Source of the DNA: Bacteroidota bacterium
Lineage (GTDB): Bacteria; Bacteroidota; Bacteroidia; UBA8524
Assembly (NCBI GenBank): GCA_003531115.1
Contig: DQHT01000095.1
Span: 6,251-17,433, forward strand
DNA: 11,183 bases
Direction: 5' to 3'
In this document: positions 1 to 6,037 of the stretch, one piece after another
How positions within the stretch are numbered: the first letter of the stretch is position 1
How the letters are laid out: the number at the start of each line of letters is the position of its first letter
Notes under the pieces: model-generated
The model's database searches: none
Told to the model about the DNA's origin: nothing
The model's input: only the letters and a program-made list of their open reading frames with translations
Translations under genes and position numbers: made by a program

Positions 1-1
1 C

Positions 2-52
2 CTCGCCGAGTTGCAAAGTGCGTATAATGAGGTGATGTTTGGGGATGACTAG
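2..52 (+). CDS. C-terminal end of an unidentified gene (5' truncated)
   Basis: Reading frame 2 is open from the window edge to a TAG at 50-52 and would encode a 16-residue tail, LAELQSAYNEVMFGDD. The other forward frames stop sooner or look less protein-like. The tail is acidic and could end an alpha-helix, but it is too short to identify a family. It lies about 100 bp upstream of the hicB-like start on the same strand. A promoter-like element between them (88-95) suggests the two are separate transcription units. It is called only because an open frame runs in from the edge and the gap after it looks like a normal intergenic region. Confidence 0.4.
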   Translation, partial: LAELQSAYNEVMFGDD

Positions 53-87
53 TGGAGGAAAGCCGCCAATTTTACAGGAAATATATT

Positions 88-95
88 TAAATTTG
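88..95 (+). promoter_or_regulatory. Bacteroidetes -7 promoter element candidate for hicBA
   Basis: The octamer TAAATTTG matches the Bacteroidetes sigma-A -7 consensus TAnnTTTG exactly. A start point a few bases downstream would fall near 100-103, giving a leader of about 50 nt to the ATG at 152. No good -33 TTTG is seen at the usual distance; only a TTTTA stretch near 70-74 is present. Placement supports the ATG at 152 over the in-frame TTG at 107 as the translation start. Confidence 0.4.
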
Positions 96-151
96 TTGGG
101 CATGGATTGTGCTCCTTGTTATCAATTAAAGGCACCGATCATTGTAAAGCG

Positions 152-523
152 ATGGAAGCAAATAGAGAAATTTTGAGGATTGACCACCGGAATAAAGTCT
201 GTCATGCGGACCTTTATGCCATGGCATTTCTGGAAGACGGCAGCACCATTTTCTATATTCCAAGCCTCCGTATTTCAGCGTATGGGGATAATTTTGACGA
301 AGCCAAGCAAATGGCTGAAGAGGTCGTAGATGATTTTTTCAAAAGTCTGCTGAATCTGGGAGAGAGTGAAGGCACCAAAAAACTCATTGAATTAGGCTGG
401 AAAAGGTCTCCATTATTCAAAAAACGGATGGAAGCCCTGAGCACCACCACCTTTGAGGATATTAAGCGCGAATTCAATATCCCTGACGAAGTAAAAATCG
501 AAGAAGTAGCACTGGAAGTTTAA
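152..523 (+). CDS. hicB: HicB-family antitoxin
   Basis: A 123-residue protein likely to be the antitoxin of a HicAB-type module, neutralising the toxin encoded immediately downstream. Residues about 18-63 fit the HicB partial RNase H-like fold: a beta strand, an acidic turn (LEDGST), a strand with the family-typical YIPSL segment, then SAYGDNFDEAKQMAEEVVDDFF, the usual G-(D/E)-x-x-x-E-A helix start. The remainder (about 70-123) is charged and shows no evident ribbon-helix-helix or helix-turn-helix, so autoregulation through DNA binding cannot be asserted. The frame is also open upstream to a TTG at 107, but ATG 152 is preferred because the N-terminus then matches the family and a -7 element lies at 88-95. 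The stop TAA shares its last base with the toxin ATG, indicating translational coupling. Family assignment is from memory of conserved patterns. Confidence 0.75.
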   Translation: MEANREILRIDHRNKVCHADLYAMAFLEDGSTIFYIPSLRISAYGDNFDEAKQMAEEVVDDFFKSLLNLGESEGTKKLIELGWKRSPLFKKRMEALSTTTFEDIKREFNIPDEVKIEEVALEV

Positions 524-765
524 TGGGTGATCTTGGCGGACCGGTTTTGACAAAGTGTTGGGAATCCTACCTGGTCTTCAAAAAGTGCAGATTTGACAGA
601 CAACAAGGTACCCATCACCATTGGAAATGCCCGGATTGCTGGCGCACAGTAACCTTTTGGGGAAACAAAAAAGAGGTTCCCCGTTTCCATATTATTAATA
701 ACCTGAGAAATCTCGGTGTTTCTAATGGTGAGTTTAATAAATGGGTGAAGGAGAATTGTAAATAA
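523..765 (+). CDS. hicA: HicA-family mRNA interferase toxin (divergent)
   Basis: An 80-residue basic protein that fits the HicA toxin family, which uses a small double-stranded-RNA-binding-like fold and a conserved histidine to inhibit translation by cleaving RNA. The core signature is visible: a basic strand (FDRQQ) followed by G29-T-H-H-H, matching the family G-(S/T)-H-H active-site motif, then a turn, a strand RTVTFWG and a C-terminal helix ending LRNLGVSNGEFNKWV. The length is typical. Unusual points are a CPDC pair (C36 and C39) where many HicA proteins have an Asn/Pro/Gly turn, and PRFHIINNLRNLG in place of the common KGTLRSILKQAG. The ATG overlaps the antitoxin stop by one base, so synthesis of the toxin probably depends on antitoxin translation. 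Antitoxin-first order is the reverse of the classical hicAB arrangement. Function is inferred from motif and context. Confidence 0.72.
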   Translation: MGDLGGPVLTKCWESYLVFKKCRFDRQQGTHHHWKCPDCWRTVTFWGNKKEVPRFHIINNLRNLGVSNGEFNKWVKENCK

Positions 766-791
766 GAATCGTTTCTGGATATTGGGAGTAA

Positions 792-3314
792 TTAGTGTTT
801 AAGAATCAAAAGACTCTGACTGGAATTTCCGGATTCAATTTTAACCGTGTACCATGCGGAAGGCAGGAAACTCAAATCGATCTCTACTTTATCGTTTTCC
901 GTTTCTGTCCTGAACTCCTTCACTAAGCGTCCATCAATTCCATAGATCAATACATTCACTTTTGATTCCAGTGCAATCGCCGAATAAAAGGTAGTACTGG
1001 AATGGGTAGGGTTTGGGTAGGCGATGGAATTATTTTCATCAATCTCTTCAGAAAATCCTACTGTAGCGTCAATTCGGAATTTTCCGATAACATAGGATGG
1101 ATTTACCGGCAAATGGTTTGTATTTCCGGGAATTGATGCATTCAACTGATCAATTGAACCAATAAAGTAAACAAATGGATAGTCGCCATAAAACCAGCTA
1201 TTGTTAGTCAGTGAGCCTGAAGGTCCAATATCCTGAATCAAATTCGCCTGGTCATCGTAGAGTCCAAAATAAAAGTCAGCTTCACTTTTGGTCACATAAA
1301 CTCCATCATTTGTGAAGTCGAAAGGAATCCGATATAAGCCATTGGAAAGGTAAAAATTGGAATCAGCGTTTAATACCTGAACTCCTGTGTGCATACCTTT
1401 ATTCAAATAAGTGAATGTTCCGTCATCTGAAACCCGAATAAAATGATATTGATAGCTTAGATTCGGGAAATAGAGAGAAGTTCCGTCTGATCGGTAAAGA
1501 GTAAAATCCTCGGTGCTGAAAAATCCAATAATATTATTCGGGCTTTGTCCGGGCTGATGAGTCGTACCGAGAGGAGGCGATTGCGATGAAAAGGTTTCTA
1601 TCAAATAATACTCCTTCAGATTATCATTGGAATCCAATACCAGCCAGGCATATTTTAATTTTTTAGGGTTATTAATGATGTGCTGTTGGTCGGCAATTTT
1701 TACCGTATCCAACTGTTCAATCGAAGATCCTACCAAGAGCAAATAGTCTCCATTTGGAAGGGGATTACATACATTATACTTCCACGGTATTACCTCGATC
1801 AGTTGGCCTTGCAGCGTATATTTAAACCGATATGTTCCGGATAAATATGTCTGCGCTTTTCCATAAATATCAACATGCTCGAAAGTGTCATTGCTTGATA
1901 CACTGAATACAATTCGTTCTTCGTCGATCAGCAGAGTTTGAATAAAGAGGTTTTTATTATAGAGGGTTTGAAATCTGAAAAAATTTTGAAACTGCAGGTC
2001 CTTGTCAAGAATACTGAATGCCTTTACATTTTTTGAGTACCAGGGTATGACGTGGAAATGATTACGGTCGGGCGAAAGTATAAAAGTATCGATGCCCGAA
2101 TGCGTATGTAAATAACCCTTATCCGGAGGCAGAGGGAGAAGCGTGGGATAAAAATACTTATTACCTGACAAATTTTCGTGGTATGCGTTTAAACGATTTC
2201 CCTGTTCATCATAAACCAGGATATTATGAATTAGGAGCGTGTCAGAACCATCTGATGCAAATAATTTTTGGTTATTAGATAGGCGAAAAATTACACGGTC
2301 ATCTATCTTCTGTATTGATATGGATCCCTGAATCGGATCTGATGTGGAACTTACATACATGTCTGCCCATTCCAATTTTAATTTAGGATTATTTGCTTCT
2401 GTTGGAATAAAACAACTAATCTGATCCAAAGGGAATTGAACAATATTTTTCCCAAATACAAATACACTGTCGTTCAAGGTCGAGCACGATTCAAACGAAA
2501 AACCCATTCCTCCGAAATCCTGAACATTAAGTAAACAGTTCGTTTTGTTTGTAAGGTCAAGCAAAAAAACTTTGTTGTCAAAATGGAGAACCTTGGATTC
2601 ACTTATAAACCGAATATTGGACAAGCGAACATTGTTGATGGTATCCCAGGAAGTTCCTTGATCATCCGAAAAGATCGTCATTTGTTTTCCGAACAAAGAC
2701 TGGTTCATGCTTAACAAAATATTTCCGGTTTCACTTATGCATCCATACCCACTAAAAACAGGAACAGCGAGCGACTTAAATGTAGATCCGAAATCATTCG
2801 AAATTTCTATTCGGTCATTGAAGAGTAGTAAAACATGATTGCCATTTACAAAGTGAGAATACATGTTGTTATACGTTTTCGTGGTCCAGCTTTGCCCGCC
2901 ATTAATTGATCTACTTATTCCGGAAGAAGAAATGCCAAGATGTTCATTTTGATTACGGAGATAGATATGTTCCCCCATAATACTACTGTTTCCGTAAATG
3001 GAGTCCCACGAACTGCCTCCGTCTTCACTCACCCAATACCATTCGGCCATGGGTGGACCAACCACGATCACATCATCATAGGCATCATACAATTTGAGAT
3101 CATAATTACCATTGAATTGAATGAAGGTATCTTTTTCAAGGCTACGATTGTGGATCTGCAGTTCATTTGATCGTACAGCTAAATAGTAGGTATTTGTCGC
3201 ACGCAGTGAAGGCGAAGGATATTTTGGGTTCCATACCTGTACCTGAGCATGAGAGTTTAGACCAAGTATAAATAAGGCAAAAGAGAAAAGGAAAGTAAGC
3301 AATTGCGGCTTCAT
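792..3314 (-). CDS. T9SS type A sorting domain protein with four Asp-box repeats
   Basis: An 840-residue secreted protein. The N-terminus is a clear Sec signal peptide: MKPQ, a hydrophobic stretch, and likely cleavage after SHA or SHAQ near residue 24. Four Asp-box (BNR-like, S-x-D-x-G-x-x-W) motifs follow at about residues 96-103, 136-143, 172-179 and 216-223, spaced roughly 36-44 residues apart as in beta-propeller blades. Residues 230-750 have no motif I recognise but look beta-rich. The last 85 residues are a T9SS type A sorting domain: AYPNP at 765-769, a VLIYGIDGRLVKEF core strand and a terminal SLLILKH. Such domains direct export across the outer membrane and are usually removed or used for surface anchoring. 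No catalytic residues can be named; Asp-boxes occur in sialidases and sortilin-type propellers but do not by themselves imply an enzyme. It is convergent with hicA and divergent from the LpoB operon, and looks AT-richer than the operon by eye. Confidence 0.88.
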   Translation of the reverse strand: MKPQLLTFLFSFALFILGLNSHAQVQVWNPKYPSPSLRATNTYYLAVRSNELQIHNRSLEKDTFIQFNGNYDLKLYDAYDDVIVVGPPMAEWYWVSEDGGSSWDSIYGNSSIMGEHIYLRNQNEHLGISSSGISRSINGGQSWTTKTYNNMYSHFVNGNHVLLLFNDRIEISNDFGSTFKSLAVPVFSGYGCISETGNILLSMNQSLFGKQMTIFSDDQGTSWDTINNVRLSNIRFISESKVLHFDNKVFLLDLTNKTNCLLNVQDFGGMGFSFESCSTLNDSVFVFGKNIVQFPLDQISCFIPTEANNPKLKLEWADMYVSSTSDPIQGSISIQKIDDRVIFRLSNNQKLFASDGSDTLLIHNILVYDEQGNRLNAYHENLSGNKYFYPTLLPLPPDKGYLHTHSGIDTFILSPDRNHFHVIPWYSKNVKAFSILDKDLQFQNFFRFQTLYNKNLFIQTLLIDEERIVFSVSSNDTFEHVDIYGKAQTYLSGTYRFKYTLQGQLIEVIPWKYNVCNPLPNGDYLLLVGSSIEQLDTVKIADQQHIINNPKKLKYAWLVLDSNDNLKEYYLIETFSSQSPPLGTTHQPGQSPNNIIGFFSTEDFTLYRSDGTSLYFPNLSYQYHFIRVSDDGTFTYLNKGMHTGVQVLNADSNFYLSNGLYRIPFDFTNDGVYVTKSEADFYFGLYDDQANLIQDIGPSGSLTNNSWFYGDYPFVYFIGSIDQLNASIPGNTNHLPVNPSYVIGKFRIDATVGFSEEIDENNSIAYPNPTHSSTTFYSAIALESKVNVLIYGIDGRLVKEFRTETENDKVEIDLSFLPSAWYTVKIESGNSSQSLLILKH

Positions 3315-3458
3315 CGTACAAAAATATACATATTATTGAAAGGCGAAAATTCAGGTACCGCTCATCAGAGTAGGACGACCCGGAATATGTACAAAAAAAT
3401 ATACGCATTGACTGTCCTTTGGAACGGAATTTGGCAAACTCTTAAAAAACACACCGCT
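3315..3458. promoter_or_regulatory. Divergent intergenic region with a repeated GTACA(A)nTATAC motif
   Basis: This 144-bp gap separates the minus-strand Asp-box gene from the forward lipoprotein operon and must hold both promoters. Two near-identical AT-rich copies are visible, GTACAAAAATATAC at 3316-3329 and GTACAAAAAAATATAC at 3389-3404. They differ only by two A residues and are each an imperfect palindrome (GTACA against TATAC). For the forward operon the best -7-like sequence is GGAATTTG at 3426-3433, a partial match to TAnnTTTG, with TTG at 3408-3410 as a poor, closely spaced -33 candidate. An open frame runs through the gap in phase with the LpoB gene but looks non-coding. Confidence 0.35.
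3319..3326 (-). promoter_or_regulatory. -7 element candidate immediately before the Asp-box gene
   Basis: On the minus strand this octamer reads TATTTTTG, an exact match to TAnnTTTG. It ends only four bases before the ATG at 3314-3312. If used, transcription would begin at or very near the start codon and the mRNA would be almost leaderless. A chance AT-rich match is a real alternative. Confidence 0.25.
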
Positions 3459-4046
3459 ATGAAAAAGCAAATCTTACCCCTCATGCTTGTTACTTCCCTG
3501 CTGGTACTGGGAAGTTGCTCCCAACGTCAGGTTACCCGTATTAACCCCGACGAACAAACCGACCTCAGTGGTCGCTGGAACGATACCGACAATAAGATCG
3601 TTGCGGATGACATGATCGATCAATCCATCGACAAAAACTGGCGCACGGAATTTGAAACACTGAAAAGCCGTAAAGCTGTTGTGATTGTAGGAAGGATCAA
3701 AAACAATACTTCGGAGCATATCGATCCGATAGCCATCGTCAAACAGATCGAATCGGCTTATGTAAACACCGGCAAAGTGCGTGTTGTAGCAACCGCTGAC
3801 GAACGCAAAGAAGTACGCGACGAACGTGAAGACCAACAGATCTTTGCCAATGAAGAAACCCGCAAAGCCTGGGGCAAAGAAAAAGGCGCCGACTTTATGT
3901 TAATGGGCGTGCTTTATTCGGTTACCGACCAGTATGCCAAAGAAAAGGTGGTTTCTTACCAGATCGATTTTGAGTTGATCGATATCGAAACCAACGAAAA
4001 GGTATGGATGGGACAATCCAAGATCAAAAAGCATATTAAAAATTAA
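3459..4046 (+). CDS. LpoB-family lipoprotein (penicillin-binding protein activator-like)
   Basis: A 195-residue lipoprotein. MKKQILPLML starts a type II signal peptide with lipobox LGSC and lipidated Cys20; no acidic residues follow the Cys, so no surface-export signal is seen and a periplasm-facing outer-membrane location is likely. The mature part matches the LpoB family (COG3417, PF13036): a strand AVVIVGRIKNNTSEHID, a helix ending IESAYVNTGKVRVVA, then ADFMLMGVLYSVTD and the closing strands VSYQIDFELIDIETNEKVWMG. In Escherichia coli LpoB stimulates the transpeptidase and glycosyltransferase PBP1B. Whether this homolog does so in a Bacteroidota is unproven; the fold is also shared with CsgG-type domains. 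An in-frame extension reaches back to 3303, but it lacks a signal peptide and would hide the lipobox, so ATG 3459 is chosen. It leads a tight operon, with the next start 6 bp after its stop. Confidence 0.82.
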   Translation: MKKQILPLMLVTSLLVLGSCSQRQVTRINPDEQTDLSGRWNDTDNKIVADDMIDQSIDKNWRTEFETLKSRKAVVIVGRIKNNTSEHIDPIAIVKQIESAYVNTGKVRVVATADERKEVRDEREDQQIFANEETRKAWGKEKGADFMLMGVLYSVTDQYAKEKVVSYQIDFELIDIETNEKVWMGQSKIKKHIKN

Positions 4047-4052
4047 TTCACC

Positions 4053-5486
4053 GTGAAGGCTCATCATACATATCGCTGGTTCAGAACAGGGATATGGATA
4101 GGGATGTTCGCCCTCGCATCGTGTTCACAGATCGCCTTAAAACAGGGAGAGATAAACGCCTCCCTTTACCAGGGTAACGTACAACAGGCTTATGATGTGC
4201 TGAATCAGGACATCGAAAAATGGAAAAAAGACCGCAACGCCTTATTGTACTACTGGAATAAAGGCACCCTGGCATGGATGCTCGGGAAATACCAGGAAAG
4301 TTCGGACTTGTTCCTTATCTCCGACTACTACCTGGAGGATATGTACCGCAATTACGCCAATACGGCTGCGTCATTGTTCATCAACGACAAGGTCAGGCAG
4401 TACAGCGGGGAAGATCATGAACGGGTCCTTTTCCATTATTACCAGATACTGAACTTCATGCAACTGGGCAAAACCGAATCGGCCCAGGTGCAGGCGCGTC
4501 GGCTCATGCTCGAATTGCAGCGCCTTGACGACCGCTATAAGGATGCGCCTAAACTATCCATAAAACGTTACCAGGAAGATGCCTTCGCCCATTTACTGAT
4601 CGCCCTGGTCTTTGAATCGGCTGGCGACCTCGACAATTCTTATGTGTCGTATAAAAACGCCTACCGTATTTTTAAGGAAGATTATGCCGCTATCTATGGT
4701 GTTCAGATGCCGGCACAGTTTAAGCAGGATATCATGCGCATGGCCTGGCGTTTAGGGTTTTATGATGATCTGGAACGCTATGAAAAAGAATTCGGAATCA
4801 GCTACGACCGAAAACAAAGCACCAAGGGAGGGAATACCGTTTTCTTCTGGAATAACGGATTATCGCCTACCAAACAGGAAGTAAGCCTCAATTTTGCCGT
4901 GGTGCGGGGTACAGAGCCGGGATGGGTGGTATTTGTAAATACCGACTATGGCTTTGCTTTTCCCATGTATGTTGGAGAGGATAAAACCGCCAATGGCAGT
5001 TCGTTCAGCCAGATTGATGTGGTTCGGGCCACTTTTCCGAAATATTTTACCCGGGGAGCTTATTTTAACCGGGCTAAGGTTTTGTCGGGCGGACAGGAAT
5101 ACCCCATGGAGACAATCGAAGATGTGAGCGCGGTGGCCATCAAGGAGCTGGATGACCGTTTTCATGAAGAAATAGGCAAAACGCTGTTGCGCCTTGCCTT
5201 GAAAAAAGCGGCTGAATATGAACTGAGGAAAAACAATCCCGAAGCAGGGGCGGCATTGGGACTGATTAACTTTTTCACCGAGCAGGCCGATACCCGTTCC
5301 TGGGAATCACTGCCGCACCAGATCAGTTATACCCGCCTTTCCCTCGATCCGGGAACGCAAAATTTTATTTTACGCACCGAAACGGATTTGGTTATACAAG
5401 ACCATCCTATTTCCCTTTATGTGCCGAAACAGGGAATGGTTTTCGGCGGATTTCATACCTTGCAGCCCGGTCAGGTTGTCCGTTAG
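4053..5486 (+). CDS. COG3014-type lipoprotein with N-terminal helical (TPR-like) repeats
   Basis: A 477-residue lipoprotein. The signal peptide runs to lipobox LASC with lipidated Cys24. Residues about 28-230 are helical and TPR-like: repeated segments such as QGNVQQAYDVLNQDIEKW, LAWMLGKYQESSDLFL and AGDLDNSYVSYKNAYRIF carry the small/aromatic spacing of such repeats. Residues about 265-380 are beta-rich, including a conserved-looking GTEPGWVVFVNTDYGFAFPMY segment, and helices follow (EIGKTLLRLALKKAAEY). The overall layout fits COG3014, an uncharacterised lipoprotein family that I recall occurring next to LpoB/CsgG-like (COG3417) and DUF799 (COG4259) genes in proteobacteria such as Neisseria. 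The start is GTG at 4053, 6 bp after the LpoB stop; the next in-frame ATG lies too close to the lipobox. Function is unknown; the pairing suggests an envelope complex with the LpoB-like protein. Confidence 0.72.
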   Translation: MKAHHTYRWFRTGIWIGMFALASCSQIALKQGEINASLYQGNVQQAYDVLNQDIEKWKKDRNALLYYWNKGTLAWMLGKYQESSDLFLISDYYLEDMYRNYANTAASLFINDKVRQYSGEDHERVLFHYYQILNFMQLGKTESAQVQARRLMLELQRLDDRYKDAPKLSIKRYQEDAFAHLLIALVFESAGDLDNSYVSYKNAYRIFKEDYAAIYGVQMPAQFKQDIMRMAWRLGFYDDLERYEKEFGISYDRKQSTKGGNTVFFWNNGLSPTKQEVSLNFAVVRGTEPGWVVFVNTDYGFAFPMYVGEDKTANGSSFSQIDVVRATFPKYFTRGAYFNRAKVLSGGQEYPMETIEDVSAVAIKELDDRFHEEIGKTLLRLALKKAAEYELRKNNPEAGAALGLINFFTEQADTRSWESLPHQISYTRLSLDPGTQNFILRTETDLVIQDHPISLYVPKQGMVFGGFHTLQPGQVVR

Positions 5487-5489
5487 TGT

Positions 5490-5951
5490 ATGCAAAAATT
5501 TAAAGTAAAAAACCCCGCTTTCAGGGAGAATATCCGGGAGAAATTAATCCGCCAGCATTTTATGAAACACCTCGGTGTTGAGCTCACGCATATCGAAGCC
5601 GGTTATATTGAAGCAGAACTTGATTTTGAAAAGTCACTGCAGCAACAAAATGGCTTTTTACATGGAGGAGTGAGCGCCACCCTGTGTGATATCAGCGCAG
5701 GTTTTGCCGCCTACAGTTTGGTGGAAGTCGATGAGGGCGTGGTAACCGGCGACTTGCGGGTGTCGTACCTGAATCCCGGTGATGCACCAAAATACCTGGC
5801 CAAAGGCTGGGTGATCAAAACGGGGAAACTGCTGAATTTTTGCGAGAGCGAAGTTTGGGGACTTTATCCGGATAAAGAGGCTGTGCTGATCGCTAAATCG
5901 AGTTCGACCATGGTTACGGTTAAGATGAAGGCGATAGAAAATGACGGATGA
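5490..5951 (+). CDS. PaaI-family hotdog-fold thioesterase
   Basis: A 153-residue cytosolic protein of the PaaI/YdiI hotdog family, which hydrolyses acyl-CoA or aryl-CoA thioesters. The signature is NGFLHGGVSATLCDISAGFAA: HGG at residues 58-60 marks the start of the central helix, and Asp67 sits where the family places its catalytic acid. The later strands LRVSYLNPGD and KLLNFCESEVWG are the usual substrate-groove segments, and the length is normal. The ATG begins 3 bp after the stop of the lipoprotein gene, so it is very likely cotranscribed and perhaps translationally coupled. The substrate cannot be deduced; its place behind two envelope lipoprotein genes may be functional or merely a shared transcript. 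There is no clear terminator after it, only heptamer repeats. Confidence 0.85.
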   Translation: MQKFKVKNPAFRENIREKLIRQHFMKHLGVELTHIEAGYIEAELDFEKSLQQQNGFLHGGVSATLCDISAGFAAYSLVEVDEGVVTGDLRVSYLNPGDAPKYLAKGWVIKTGKLLNFCESEVWGLYPDKEAVLIAKSSSTMVTVKMKAIENDG

Positions 5952-5955
5952 GGAT

Positions 5956-5983
5956 GGTCAACGGTCAACTGTCGACGGTCAAC
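5956..5983 (+). repeat. Array of degenerate 7-bp repeat GGTCAAC
   Basis: Four tandem heptamers are visible directly after the thioesterase stop: GGTCAAC, GGTCAAC, TGTCGAC, GGTCAAC, followed by a decayed GGCTAGA. The units are non-coding and lie in a convergent gap, with no clear terminator-like hairpin. Similar short tandem words are recalled from intergenic regions of other Bacteroidota, but their role is unknown. Confidence 0.7.
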
Positions 5984-5996
5984 GGCTAGAACCTGC

Positions 5997-6037
5997 ATAG
6001 CCAAAGCGTACAGCCTACAGCCAATAGTTTGTAGCCT
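5997..6037 (+). repeat. Array of degenerate 7-bp repeat (A/G)(C/T)AGCCN
   Basis: A second, different heptamer series follows the first: ATAGCCA at 5997-6003, a 6-base decayed unit, then ACAGCCT (6010-6016), ACAGCCA (6017-6023), ATAGTTT (6024-6030) and GTAGCCT (6031-6037). The last unit overlaps the TAG stop codon of the minus-strand T9SS gene at 6036-6038, so the array touches the coding end. Confidence 0.6.

Noticed and set aside
107..151. TTG start at 107 for the HicB-like gene
   Set aside because: A -7 element at 88-95 would put the transcript start almost at this codon, and the added residues do not resemble the family; ATG 152 fits better.
3303..3458. In-frame N-terminal extension of the LpoB-family gene back to 3303
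   Set aside because: It crosses the divergent promoter region, overlaps the start of the minus-strand gene and would place the signal peptide and lipobox more than 50 residues inside the protein.
5984..6002. GGCTA...TAGCC short inverted repeat between the heptamer arrays
   Set aside because: The 5-bp stem with a 9-base loop and no T-run is explained by the junction of the two repeat families.
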